DNA of 64,000 bases from an uncultured Psychromonas sp. (GTDB taxonomy: Bacteria; Pseudomonadota; Gammaproteobacteria; Enterobacterales; Psychromonadaceae), in NCBI RefSeq assembly GCF_947489755.1, contig NZ_CANLFB010000017.1:40866-104865 (forward strand), written 5' to 3'. The notes under the pieces were generated by a model, which saw only the letters and a program-made list of their open reading frames with translations, had not been told where the DNA came from and did no database searches. Numbering within the stretch: position 1 is the first letter of the stretch; the number at the start of each line of letters is the position of its first letter. Made by a program: the position numbers and the translations under genes. Positions 50,949-60,942 of the stretch are shown in pieces.

Positions 50949-52619
50949 TTAAACAGTAAACTTATTGGTCATATCAACAATCAATTTAGATTGCATTTCA
51001 AGGTTTTCAAACTGCTCTCTAACCTCTGCTGAGCTATTACCAATATCATCAGCCAGTGATGCAATACCATTAATGCGTTCTGCAATTTCAGAAGATACAG
51101 TAGATTGCTCACTCGCTGCTGTTGCAACTTGAATATTCATTTCAGACAGCTGTTGAATAGACTGATTACTACTGCCAATAATGTCACGAATACGTCCCAT
51201 TGCTTCAGTTACAACGACACGCTGTTTATCTGAACGAGCCATATCACCGACTGTTTTTTCAGTGCTCGTTTGTAGTTTTTCAAGTATCTCTTTGATTTCT
51301 ATCGTACTATCTTGGCTACGCTTGGCAAGGCTACGAACTTCATCTGCCACTACGGCAAAACCTCGACCTTGTTCACCTGCACGAGCTGCTTCAATCGCCG
51401 CATTAAGTGCAAGTAAGTTAGTTTGTTCAGACAAGCCTTCAATAACACTGAGCACAGAGCTAATTAAATTAACGTTACCGCCTAATTCCGTGACAGACCT
51501 TTCTACACCAACCATTAACTCATTTAAATTATCTAACTGCTCATTTGATACTTGGACTTGATCTAATACGACTTGCATCTCTTTTTCTACAGAACTTGCT
51601 GATAAACGTGTTTGCTCTGCAGTATTGGCTATTTCAGTAGAGGTGGATGACATTTCATCAATCGCAGTAGCGACTTGAATCGTTTCATTTTTTTGTTGGT
51701 TAGACAGTGCCTCTAAATTTGCTTGTTGTTTACTAGACACATTCGCAATCTTGTTTAATTCATTACTAGTGCCTTTTAAGTTGCGTATATCATCCCCCAT
51801 CGAGCCGAGGAATCGATTGAAGTCATCTGCAATTTGGTCAAGTAACGAAATTTGACTCGCAGGTAATAGAGCTGTTAAGTCTCCTTCACCACCGGCTAAA
51901 CCTCGAACAGATGTACTTAAATCATTTAATGGTCGGTAAATTCGATTGATGGCAATAAAGACGACAATAGCAACAATGATAAAACTAATAGCGAAGAACA
52001 AAAGTGCTTGTGCTATCGCTTTATTCGCAACGTTTAATACTTCCGCATCGATGATTCTTTGAGCTCTGTCTACGTCATCGATATAAAAGCCTGTTGAAAT
52101 AATAACATTCCATTTAGGAATGAGTAGAGAGTAAGAATATTTTGGAGAAGTCTTTGTATCACCGGGTTTAATAAAGTAATAAGTGGTAAAACCAGATCCT
52201 GATTTAGCGGCGTCTATAATATTTCTAACAATATAATTGTCTTCTTTATCTTTAGCATCCCAGAAATTTTTGCCGATACCTTCATTCGATCCGCTTTGTA
52301 GTCGAATCCCATTTAAATCATAGGTAAATATGTAGCCTTTACCGTCGTCGTACAGTAAACGATTAACCAATGCTAACGCTTCTTCCATTCCTGTGTCACT
52401 AGGCATATCAATATACGGTTGAATTATAGAATGGGCGGAGTCTATGATAGTCACTAAACGCTTCTTTTCTATTTCTATTGTATTTTCTCGCGTGACTTCA
52501 CTGACTTTTTTCTCAATATTAGTGGTGCTGCTTACTTCAATATATAACCCTAGCAAAGCGATTAAAATGAAAGGGGTAAATACCAAAAGATATATTTGAA
52601 ATTTCAAAGAACGTAACAT
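50949..52619 (-). CDS. Methyl-accepting chemotaxis protein, sCache type
   Basis: 556 residues. Membrane helix about 7-27, a single Cache_2-type sensor about 30-190 ([37 protein letters not shown]), second helix about 205-225, HAMP, and the signalling tip [20 protein letters not shown]. No methylase-tether pentapeptide at the end. The ATG at 52619 has GGAG 6 bases upstream and is preferred to 52631. Downstream of, and convergent with, the alginate lyase. Confidence 0.92.
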   Translation of the reverse strand: MLRSLKFQIYLLVFTPFILIALLGLYIEVSSTTNIEKKVSEVTRENTIEIEKKRLVTIIDSAHSIIQPYIDMPSDTGMEEALALVNRLLYDDGKGYIFTYDLNGIRLQSGSNEGIGKNFWDAKDKEDNYIVRNIIDAAKSGSGFTTYYFIKPGDTKTSPKYSYSLLIPKWNVIISTGFYIDDVDRAQRIIDAEVLNVANKAIAQALLFFAISFIIVAIVVFIAINRIYRPLNDLSTSVRGLAGGEGDLTALLPASQISLLDQIADDFNRFLGSMGDDIRNLKGTSNELNKIANVSSKQQANLEALSNQQKNETIQVATAIDEMSSTSTEIANTAEQTRLSASSVEKEMQVVLDQVQVSNEQLDNLNELMVGVERSVTELGGNVNLISSVLSVIEGLSEQTNLLALNAAIEAARAGEQGRGFAVVADEVRSLAKRSQDSTIEIKEILEKLQTSTEKTVGDMARSDKQRVVVTEAMGRIRDIIGSSNQSIQQLSEMNIQVATAASEQSTVSSEIAERINGIASLADDIGNSSAEVREQFENLEMQSKLIVDMTNKFTV

Positions 52620-53556
52620 TAAATACTCCATTAAACGTTATTGTTAATAAGATGTTTTGCTGGTGGTCTAAATATAGGTCATAGATTATATTTTTTATTA
52701 AACAGTGAGACAGAATCCTTTGAAGTCCCACTATTTAGCAGCATGTTGAAATTAAATTTTTAATAATGAAGTAGTATCATAAATAATTATATATAGGTAG
52801 TTTTTTGCAGTTAAAGCTGAATTAGCCTCTTGTTTTATTCATTGTTTAAAGGAAGAGGGTTAACTCTTTATGTCATGGTTAAGTTAAGTTAAATAGCTAA
52901 ATAAAAGAGTTAAGTGAAATGGTTCTTTTTATATTTGTGTGTGGGGGAAGTAGGTTGCTCGTTTATTTATCAGTTAATTTATTAAGTTAAATAGCGAGAC
53001 CAAAGATACTCATTAACTGAATTATTTACAGGGGCATTTTACTGGTCAAAATGACTTTTTTTTCGTTGTAATCTTCATAAAGGGAGCAACTATGAGGCAG
53101 ACGATTAATGAAGTTCATCTTTGAAAGACCTCAATTTACACCTTAGACTATGTCATTTTTCTATAAAAAACTGAGACCAGTTATTATCAGAATCCAAGTG
53201 CCATTGCCATTAGTAATGAGACGATTATTTGATCGTATACTTCAAATCTAGGATGAGATGCTTTTAAATTTCATACTGTCTTCAGCTTGTAACTTCACAC
53301 TTAATCCGGCTCTTAAATCAGTACTATCGTTTCATATTAAGTTGTAGTGGTACCGTTTAGTGGCTTAACCCGTGTCTATCTATGCTGAAGATATTTGCTT
53401 AGTTCTTTTTTCAGTGCAAGTGTTTATAAAATATCGGGGATTTCAGAACTGGATAGAACGAGATTGTTCCAAACAAGGATAAATAATGCATATCAATACT
53501 GGCCGATAGACTTTATTTAACCCTATTTGGTAAGGTATTAAACTACGCTAAGAACG
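52620..53556. other. Long gap with no assignable gene
   Basis: About 930 bases. A 34-codon + strand frame at 53148 (begins MSFFYKKLRPVIIRI) has no clear ribosome site and no family I recognise. No repeats of note. Confidence 0.5.
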
Positions 53557-53985
53557 CTATTTATATTCATACTTCTTTTTTATTTTTTGTAATTCGAAGT
53601 AATAAACAGGGTTATCTAACTCACCCCTAGAATACCTATTTTCTAAAATCAGAAGCTCTTTTTCCTTTTGTTTCCTTAGTTGATATTTTGTCTTATCGTA
53701 GTTAATGGCCATTGAGCCGTTATAACCATTAACGGGTTCCCATAATATAGAAATAGGCCACAGCAATAAGTTGGTGATGCCTCGACCTGGATTTCTCGTA
53801 TAAAAAGAACCGAAACCAGGTAATATGCCTAATAGGCTACCAAGAGTAGGATTTTTATCTTCAATTAAAACGCCATCGTTTTGAAAAGCGGCATATTCTC
53901 TTTGTTGTCTTTCATCTAAACCGGAGACACAGCCCGATAGTGTTAATGTAAACCAGCCCAATATTATTATTTTTATAAACTGCAT
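53557..53985 (-). CDS. Hypothetical lipoprotein
   Basis: 142 residues with a lipobox LSGC, cysteine at 19. The mature part has a Gly-rich stretch LGSLLGILPGFGSFYTRNPG followed by a hydrophobic LLLWPISILWEPV that may touch the membrane, then a charged helical C-terminus with many lysines. Lone gene; function unknown. Confidence 0.7.
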   Translation of the reverse strand: MQFIKIIILGWFTLTLSGCVSGLDERQQREYAAFQNDGVLIEDKNPTLGSLLGILPGFGSFYTRNPGRGITNLLLWPISILWEPVNGYNGSMAINYDKTKYQLRKQKEKELLILENRYSRGELDNPVYYFELQKIKKKYEYK

Positions 53986-54612
53986 TATTTTTCCTTTTGA
54001 AATTTAGCACTTAGTATTTTTAAAGATTAACTTTGAGCTACAAAAGGTACGTGTTCATTAACGATTCATCATATAACGGTGTCCGTAAGTTTTTAGTATT
54101 ATAAATCCAATCAGCTATGCTTAATAACCTATCACTTCTTCGTTGATTTTGGTCATTACCGCAGCAGTACAACATTAAATTGAGTGGTGATTTAATAAGT
54201 TGTAGAAAACTCCATTTATTAAAGGGTTTACCAAAACATTAGGCATCTTATTATTTGAAATAACCTTGAATGGTACGCACTCTGATAAGCTCTTCAGTAG
54301 AAAAGGTTCTTCTAGTAGAGTTAAATCCGCACGAGTATATTACTTAAGAGGTTAAGAACCGGTTAATGTTTTCTTTTTTCTAACAATAGAAAAGATAACT
54401 TGTCTCTTAAAACGGGGATCTCCCAGTTCATAGGATAAGTGATGTCTGCTACATCAGTGCTTTGTGGTATTTGTACAGAGTAAAGATAAGGTAACCTCAA
54501 CTAGAGAGGGAGTCGCTTTAGGCTGGTTATGCATTCATTTTAAAAGCCGTTTATTGAACAACTCATGAACATTATTTCTATTTTGAACTGAACCGTCATA
54601 CCAACAGTTCGT
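53986..54612. other. Gap with a possible degraded reading frame
   Basis: No intact gene. On the minus strand two overlapping stop-bounded frames (54175-54339 and 54038-54238) give protein-like text (EEPFLLKSLSECVPFK; RLLSIADWIYNTKNLRTP) that could be one frame-shifted remnant. I cannot name it. Confidence 0.35.
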
Positions 54613-56337
54613 TTACGCTGAAGTCACTCTATTTTTGCCATTCTTTTTAGACGTGTATAAAAAATTATCCACTCTTTTAAAGATCGAGTCTTTAGAGTCT
54701 TGATTGGTTATTTCTGTTAACCCTATACTTAATGTAATATTAACTTTACGATTTAGCGTCAGATTCAAACTTATACTTTTTCTTATTTTCTCAATAGCTT
54801 GTTTGCTTTTCTCCAGATTAGTGTTCGGGAAAATAACAATAAACTCTTCACCGCCTATCCTAAACAACATATCGCCATTTCTAATATTAGCTTGCAATAC
54901 GCTCGAGATATTTTTTAATACTATATCGCCAAAGCTATGGCCGAAGTTATCATTTATCTCTTTAAAATCATCGGCATCAAAAATAGCGAGAGAAAAAGCC
55001 GTACCGTATCTTTTATACTGGGAGATTAAACTCTCTATGCTTTCATCGTAAGCTTTTCTGTTTTTAATACCTGTTAAGAAATCGATATAAGAGAGTGCTT
55101 TATTCATGGTGATTTGATTGTTTAATTTAGCTAACATTTGGTTATAGCTATCAATCAAAACACTGATATCTTTGATGGACGATTTTTCATCTTTTATTAT
55201 CTGATTATGTTTAATCATTTCAGTAATAGAAGTAATTTTCTCCGTTATCTCTCTCTTTTTATAATATTCAAATAAAGTTAAAACGAGCAGAATAAGAACG
55301 GTGATGAACAAAAAAGTGTTTAGGTTTTGTCTTAAATCACTGTCTAAGGGAGCCAAAGGAAAAGACGTTTTAATAAATAATAAAGTATCGCTTCTTTCAC
55401 CGAATAAAGAACCAGTAGAAGAGTAGAAATTGAGTGTGTTTTTCTTCTCATCTGTAAAGCTGATTAACTTTTCATTCAATGGAATAAGTTTCACTAAGAT
55501 TTTATTTAAACTTATTTTTCTAGTATCTGAGGCGGCTAATTTCTCTATCTCTTTATTTTTTAATGCTAAATTGATATCAGATAGAAAACGTTGTGTAAGT
55601 TCTTTGACGTATTGATTATGCTTGGATTTAGACTCAATCTCTTTCGACTTAATATTAATTTCTTGTATAAAAAATTCAGTCGCCAAGTATAAATTTATTT
55701 GACTGTTTTCAGTGAGAAAATACTCTAATTGTTTATTTATCTCTTCGCTGTAATCCAAAGAGAAGCCTAGTTGTAGAATATACTGACCGTCATCTGACAC
55801 CTTAATTAAATATCTCTTTAATTTTGAATCAAGGTCAAGTTTAGGTGAGGAGATATCGAGTTTAACGGTGTGATTGAATACCTTATCAAAGAGTTCTTTG
55901 ACAATTTTAAATTGACCTAAGTTAAGCCCAATCTCTTTTTCATAGGAAGCCTTTTCAATAACATAATCTCGATTGATCATGAAAACTTCATATTGCCCAA
56001 AATTAACACCTTCATTTAATGCCGCTGCCATTGCTTTTAAATTCAAATGTTCTTTTTGATTGTTATACAACGAAGACAATTGTTCGAGTTTTTCGATGTT
56101 TTGACTTTCTTCTTGGATGAATTGATATTCAAGCTTATCGAATATAGATCTTAATTTTTCTCTGATTTCTAATGATTTAGTATATGTTGAGTTTTGGAAG
56201 TTTTCTGAAGTGATCTTATTAGAAGCAGTGTATTGATAGTATAAACCAATGAAAACAATGATAAAAAGGCTGGCAAAAAAGAACGCATTAAACGTCTTTA
56301 AGCTTATATTCTTATTTAAAAAGTCATATATCCGCAT
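54613..56337 (-). CDS. Membrane diguanylate cyclase (GGDEF)
   Basis: Makes cyclic di-GMP. Membrane helix about 19-36, a large periplasmic sensor about 37-340 of Cache-like pattern, second helix about 342-358, a short linker helix, and a GGDEF domain about 415-572. The active site is GGEEF at 495-499 and the product-inhibition site RxxD is intact as RNGD at 486-489, so it should be active and feedback controlled. Length 574. No EAL domain. A triple GATAAT array lies 21 bases upstream. Confidence 0.92.
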   Translation of the reverse strand: MRIYDFLNKNISLKTFNAFFFASLFIIVFIGLYYQYTASNKITSENFQNSTYTKSLEIREKLRSIFDKLEYQFIQEESQNIEKLEQLSSLYNNQKEHLNLKAMAAALNEGVNFGQYEVFMINRDYVIEKASYEKEIGLNLGQFKIVKELFDKVFNHTVKLDISSPKLDLDSKLKRYLIKVSDDGQYILQLGFSLDYSEEINKQLEYFLTENSQINLYLATEFFIQEINIKSKEIESKSKHNQYVKELTQRFLSDINLALKNKEIEKLAASDTRKISLNKILVKLIPLNEKLISFTDEKKNTLNFYSSTGSLFGERSDTLLFIKTSFPLAPLDSDLRQNLNTFLFITVLILLVLTLFEYYKKREITEKITSITEMIKHNQIIKDEKSSIKDISVLIDSYNQMLAKLNNQITMNKALSYIDFLTGIKNRKAYDESIESLISQYKRYGTAFSLAIFDADDFKEINDNFGHSFGDIVLKNISSVLQANIRNGDMLFRIGGEEFIVIFPNTNLEKSKQAIEKIRKSISLNLTLNRKVNITLSIGLTEITNQDSKDSIFKRVDNFLYTSKKNGKNRVTSA

Positions 56338-56908
56338 AAATCATCAAAATGCTATTAGTTATCATTATCATTATCATTTTTTCATCTTTACATAAGTTAA
56401 TTTTTTATATTACATGAATAACAAATAAAATAAAGGTTTCTTAAATAAGCTTTTATGTTGTTGTAACACGTTAATAAATAAGCAATTTTATCTTTTTGGG
56501 ACAGGTCTTGTTTCCTTGTTTAAATAAAGGGTTTAATGTGTTTTTTGTGAGTTTTTAGTCAATTAGATCGATGTTTTATTTGGGTTTTTGGGGAACTATG
56601 AAGCAGAGTAAAAGCGCAATGATAGGTTCTCAATGAGGCTTTCATTTTTTGATTTGTTGCAATCGTGAATGAGACAAGGTTTATTGGTATGAGTGGAGAA
56701 ACTCTGCGAGTCATTTTCTGATCAAAGTATAAATTCCTTTCTCAACACACCAGTTCATACAGCACACCCATGTGCTCAATGAACTTAAGTCAAACGTCTT
56801 GTTTGGCTTTGCTGAAAAGGAGTTTATGATATGAGAAAGCTCAAGAGTAAGAGGTTGTAACCACGTTGAAAATTTTTTTTCTTGAGCCTATTGTTGACCA
56901 GTGTGTCA
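56338..56908. other. Gap between the diguanylate cyclase and KAP NTPase genes
   Basis: No gene. Beyond the GATAAT array the region is AT-rich with only tiny frames and a CAAAC/GTTTG hairpin near 56793; nothing else supportable. Confidence 0.55.
56358..56378 (-). promoter_or_regulatory. Fur-like hexamer array upstream of the diguanylate cyclase
   Basis: On the minus strand AATGATAATGATAATGATAAC contains three consecutive GATAAT-type hexamers, the unit of classical Fur sites, 21-41 bases before the start codon. A plain ATGATA microsatellite is the alternative. Confidence 0.45.
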
Positions 56909-58663
56909 TCATAGTTTTTCTATTCCTGCTTTAACCGCATTTATTAATAATCGTAAGGTGCCTTTTTTCTGAGAAGGTGGGATTATCTTCATTTCTGATT
57001 CTAATAATTTTAATAGTTTCATTAAAGTGTTTTTTTCATCGGCAAGAAAATCACTTATATTGATTGATGTATATCTATTGGATAGAAAATCAGCAAACTG
57101 TCCAACATCTGTCATTGACCAATTTTTAATGACTTCAAACCATTGTTCAGAAGTATATTTGTTAATAAAATTAGAGTGTTGAAATTGCTTATAAATGTAA
57201 ATGTCGCTCTCTACCCATGAACTTTTAATTCTTTCAAAACGTAAGCGATTATCTTCTGCTATTTTTTTGTTCGTCGATATTTCTTTTTGATTATTAAATT
57301 TATCAAGTATTTCCTGTGTATTGATTTTCAGTGATTGGTATCTATTTTCTAAAGAAAGTAGGTCAAAATTCTTTTTTTCGCATAAATCTGAAATTTGATT
57401 AAGAAAAGCTATTTTATCTCCTGCTATAAATTCTTGAGCTAATAAATATATGTAGAAATCACAGGCTTCAAACCATTTCGATATCGGTACATTAATGTCT
57501 TCAAAAATAAATTCTTCTAGTTTTTGTACCGAATCAGAAAACTCGGCTTCTGATAACGTATAACCTCTTGAAAACATCAGCTTGTCGATTGGATCATCTT
57601 TAGTAGGTAATCTACCTAATTCATTTATTAACGGGGGAAGGTGTGCTTTACCACTACAATATTCGATAATTTTTTTCGATGGTACGTTAATCGTTCTATA
57701 TTTCGTAAACTCATCTTCTTGATTATCTTTTTTTGAATTACTTGGATTAAGTATGACGTCTAATCTGGACTGATCACTTAGGCCTTTAATTATTTCCTCT
57801 GAACTTTTTCCCAAACAATAATGTAAATACGAAATTCGTAGAACACTTTCAATTATTAATTCCATACTTGCATCAATATCAATAAGCTGATCATGAGTTA
57901 TTAATTTGTAAATATTAGCGAGTCTATTCGCTGCTCTTTTTAGAGCTCTGAGATTGGTAAAATCTAACGTGTTAACTTCTTTCTCTATGATATGTTGGTA
58001 CTTGTCAAAGTAGTTGTAGTCTTGAAATACGATTTTTAAAATTTCTTGATTTGTTCTCTGAAAATAGACGCGATCAGAAAAAGACTTTTCAACCATCGCT
58101 TTATCAATTTTTGCTTTCTTACCATTCATGACAAAAATAAATTCTAAGCTTTTATCCTCAATGAGTCGTAAACATTCACCAACTATGATTTTTTCCAGTT
58201 CTTTATTATCAACACGTTCTAGATCATCTAGTATTACTGTGGTATCAGCAATTCTATTTAATATCGCATGTTTAACTGCGCCAGTTGATCCCTTAAGAAT
58301 AGATGCTATTGCTCCTCCATCTTCTCCAATATTTTTTAATATGGAAAAAGTGCTGTCGGCGAGTTTATCTAGAAAGTTTTGATCTGCCTTTTCCGATAAA
58401 TAAACAGAAGATATTAACTTATCTCTAAAGTCATCGATATTAGATAACCCAGTTAAAGAAAAGAAAATAACTTTTTTTTCTTTAACTTCGAGAATTGGTA
58501 TTAATTCTTTTTTAATGTAATGGGTTTTACCAACTCCCCACTCGCCATCAAGTATAACCATTGATGGAAATGAATCATCCTTAAACAATGCTAATATTTG
58601 TTTAGTTGTTTGTGACATAATTATCTTTAGTTTTTGAGTATTAAAAGGAATGTTATTCATCAT
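56909..58663 (-). CDS. KAP-type P-loop NTPase
   Basis: 584 residues. Walker A GEWGVGKT is at 40-47, Walker B with a following arginine-containing stretch (TTVILDDLERVD) at 141-152, and a sensor-like FIFVMNGKKAKID segment, together the pattern of the KAP family. The remaining 380 residues are charged and helical with no recognisable domain and no membrane segment, unlike many KAP proteins. Start taken at 58663; an ATG at 58618 is possible. It stands alone between long AT-rich gaps. KAP members include the phage-exclusion protein PifA, so a defence role is a guess. Confidence 0.8.
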   Translation of the reverse strand: MMNNIPFNTQKLKIIMSQTTKQILALFKDDSFPSMVILDGEWGVGKTHYIKKELIPILEVKEKKVIFFSLTGLSNIDDFRDKLISSVYLSEKADQNFLDKLADSTFSILKNIGEDGGAIASILKGSTGAVKHAILNRIADTTVILDDLERVDNKELEKIIVGECLRLIEDKSLEFIFVMNGKKAKIDKAMVEKSFSDRVYFQRTNQEILKIVFQDYNYFDKYQHIIEKEVNTLDFTNLRALKRAANRLANIYKLITHDQLIDIDASMELIIESVLRISYLHYCLGKSSEEIIKGLSDQSRLDVILNPSNSKKDNQEDEFTKYRTINVPSKKIIEYCSGKAHLPPLINELGRLPTKDDPIDKLMFSRGYTLSEAEFSDSVQKLEEFIFEDINVPISKWFEACDFYIYLLAQEFIAGDKIAFLNQISDLCEKKNFDLLSLENRYQSLKINTQEILDKFNNQKEISTNKKIAEDNRLRFERIKSSWVESDIYIYKQFQHSNFINKYTSEQWFEVIKNWSMTDVGQFADFLSNRYTSINISDFLADEKNTLMKLLKLLESEMKIIPPSQKKGTLRLLINAVKAGIEKL

Positions 58664-59015
58664 TAAATTAAAGTATCAGCACCATTCAATGGAAGCAATA
58701 ATAAATGGTATCAAATACATAGTCTAATCTTCTTAAGCCATAGTTTCGTTATTAATAACCCTTCTAGTAAAAACTACTGAAACAACCAACTAACAATATT
58801 GACTCTCTTATTTTTATCATAAATTCAATCACTTAACCCAATCATGCTGGTGGATCTTCATATTTAATAAAATAACCGTTGTCGAACTTGAAACTCACTC
58901 TATAATGCGGCTAATTTTAGCGCTATACAGCCTTCGTTGGTTTGTTTAGGCGTGTTGAGAATATATTAAATAGTCATCAATGACGGTGGTTATGGTGTGA
59001 TGAAAGGGTTTGAAA
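58664..59015. other. Divergent gap between KAP NTPase and paeA
   Basis: No gene. The left part is the leader of the KAP gene, without a clear promoter; the right part holds the paeA promoter. Confidence 0.6.
58879..58906 (+). promoter_or_regulatory. Predicted paeA promoter
   Basis: TTGTCG (58879-58884), 16-base spacer, TATAAT (58901-58906), followed by GCGG; the transcript would have a leader of about 100 bases. Confidence 0.55.
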
Positions 59016-60293
59016 ATGAGTGATGTGTTAAGCATTATTTTATTAATATTAGCAGGCGCTGTGTTTGCGATGTCTGAAATTTCAATTGCAGCAGCGAGGA
59101 AGATTAAGCTGCGTGTGATGGCGGATGAAGGCAGTGCTAAAGCACTTGATGTGATTGAGCTGCAACAGCAACCGGGTAACTTTTTTGCGATGATGCAAAT
59201 CGCATTGAATGGTATCTCTATTCTCGGCGGTATTATCGGTGAGCAAGCGTTAACGCCTTATCTTCGTAAGATGATCAGTGTGTTTTATCAAGGCCCGTTA
59301 TTGGGTGAAGTAAGCTTTGTACTGTCATTTATTTGCTTAACCTCTTTGTTTATTTTGTTTGCCGACTTATTGCCTAAACGCTTGGCGATTATCATGCCTG
59401 AAGCGGTGGCTATTCGTATCGTTTCTTTGATGCGTTGGATAACTTTTCTATTGATGCCGGCTGTATTTTTGTTTAACGGCCTGACGAATATTATGTTGCG
59501 TTTATTGCATATTCCAACGGAACGTACTGAGCTGGTGACGACCGAAGATATTATCGCGATGATGGATGCTGGCGCTGAAGATGGCAGTTTGCAAAAACAA
59601 GAGTATCAATTAATTGGTAACGTATTTGATTTAGAAGTCAGCACCATTGGTAGTGTGATGACGCCGCGTGACCAGATTATCTTTTTTGATTTAGATGATA
59701 GCAGTGACGATATTAGCCAAAAAATTATCGAACAACCGCATAATGACTTTTTGGTGTGTGATGGTGGCTTAGATAAAATTCGCGGTAGCATTGAATCGAA
59801 AGAGATTTTACGCTTGGTATTAAAAGGCGAGTTGGCACAAATTCACCCAACACAAGTCGATAAAGACTTGTTCTATTTACCTGAAACCTTAACGCTGTCT
59901 GAAGCATTGAATGCATTTAAAGTCGCGACACAACCTTTTGCGGTAATTGTTAATGAATATGCGACAGTAGTAGGACTTGTGACGGTAAAAGATTTGTTGA
60001 GCAGCTTTATGGGAGAGTTGATCACGCATCAAGATGAAGAGCAAATTGTACAACGTGATGAGACATCTTGGTTAATTGAAGGCTTAACACCGATTAATGA
60101 GGTAATGCGTTGTTTAACTATTGAGGAATTCCCTGATCGTAACCAATACGAGACCATTGCTGGTTTTATGATTTATATTCTGAAACGTTTACCGAAACGC
60201 ACGGATCATTTCACCCACCAAGGTTACAAGTTTGAGGTGTTAGACCTTGAAGGTGTGCGCGTTGAACAAGTGCTGGTGACTAAATTAAAATAG
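59016..60293 (+). CDS. paeA: PaeA-like (YtfL) CNNM/CBS membrane protein, putative polyamine exporter
   Basis: CNNM transmembrane domain of about four segments (residues 1-180, with MSEISIAAARKIKLRVMADEG), a CBS pair (about 200-330, SVMTPRDQIIFFDLDDSS), and a C-terminal CorC/HlyC domain (WLIEGLTPINEVMR, RTDHFTHQGYKFEV). The sequence closely follows what I recall of E. coli YtfL, shown to export putrescine and cadaverine and renamed PaeA. The ATG at 59016 is preferred to TTG at 59010; 425 residues. Its location ahead of speA-speB fits polyamine traffic. Confidence 0.85.
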   Translation: MSDVLSIILLILAGAVFAMSEISIAAARKIKLRVMADEGSAKALDVIELQQQPGNFFAMMQIALNGISILGGIIGEQALTPYLRKMISVFYQGPLLGEVSFVLSFICLTSLFILFADLLPKRLAIIMPEAVAIRIVSLMRWITFLLMPAVFLFNGLTNIMLRLLHIPTERTELVTTEDIIAMMDAGAEDGSLQKQEYQLIGNVFDLEVSTIGSVMTPRDQIIFFDLDDSSDDISQKIIEQPHNDFLVCDGGLDKIRGSIESKEILRLVLKGELAQIHPTQVDKDLFYLPETLTLSEALNAFKVATQPFAVIVNEYATVVGLVTVKDLLSSFMGELITHQDEEQIVQRDETSWLIEGLTPINEVMRCLTIEEFPDRNQYETIAGFMIYILKRLPKRTDHFTHQGYKFEVLDLEGVRVEQVLVTKLK

Positions 60294-60426
60294 CGAAGGC
60301 TTTCAATTGAGCCTATACCAATAGGCTCAATTCATGAGGCTGTAATAAAAAGTGTCTCGCTGAGGTAATATACCGCCTCAGCGAATAAAACTATCTCGTT
60401 TCATTAAATACAGCTAAGTCATACTG

Positions 60427-60486
60427 TTAAATAAAAGCACCACATATCCTTAAATAAAAACACCACATATCCTTAAATAAAAACGC
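60427..60486. repeat. 23-bp tandem repeat, about 2.6 copies
   Basis: Units begin at 60427, 60450 and 60473 with TTAAATAAAA(G/A)CACCACATATCC as the core; the third is partial. Confidence 0.85.
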
Positions 60487-60740
60487 TTCAACTCATAAAT
60501 ACTTCAACTAATCCAAACTTGGATTCAAATAAGAAGAGGGCACTTAAGCGTATTTTTCATACACTTTTTCACTGTGCTTTTGTCCTTATTCTGTCACTGT
60601 ATTGTTTTTGGCTGATTCTTCTTGATGATTAAATCATTCTGCTGAAATTCTTCGTTTATTTAGTCCTATTAGTGCACTTAAACCACTTCGCTCTTTATGT
60701 CACTTAGGCCATTTAAGTTGTTCAAATTTTAAGTGTTTTC

Positions 60741-60815
60741 TACAATTTTATTGATTTTCACTGAGTTTAATCAATAAAATTGTATAGATAGCTTGTCTGT
60801 ACAATTTTTTTGATT
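60741..60815 (+). promoter_or_regulatory. Perfect inverted repeat plus third copy upstream of speA
   Basis: TACAATTTTATTGATT at 60741-60756 is exactly complementary to 60769-60784 across a 12-base spacer, and recurs directly at 60800-60815 with one mismatch. Three sites of the same 16-mer ahead of one gene suggest an operator; an mRNA hairpin is also possible. Confidence 0.55.
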
Positions 60816-60942
60816 AAAGACAGCAAAATTATTATCTAGACGTAATCACTTTATTGCCTAATAATCCGCCCGAAATTTATGCCAGACTGTACTTTCAGTT
60901 TTCTGGAACACTATTACTCCTACATTACAGAGAGATCTAAAT

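Larger units (their letters stand above)
60294..60942. other. Regulatory gap between paeA and speA
   Basis: No gene. Two hairpins follow paeA: TTGAGCCTA/TAGGCTCAA (60307-60330) and CGCTGAGG/CCTCAGCG (60358-60383), neither with a T run. Then come 23-bp tandem repeats and the speA inverted repeat, listed separately. Confidence 0.65.

Noticed and set aside
51181..51561. Long plus-strand frame inside the second MCP gene
   Set aside because: It is the antisense shadow of the conserved signalling domain; the same shadow appears in the first MCP gene.
47869..53035. 15-bp inverted match GCCCCTGTAAATAAT at 47869 and 53021, upstream of both MCP genes
   Set aside because: Opposite orientation relative to the genes, and a 15-base match is expected by chance in 64 kb of AT-rich DNA.
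53456..53510. Sigma-28-like promoter (TAAA then GCCGATAG)
   Set aside because: The spacing is 18 rather than 15 bases and no gene follows on that strand.
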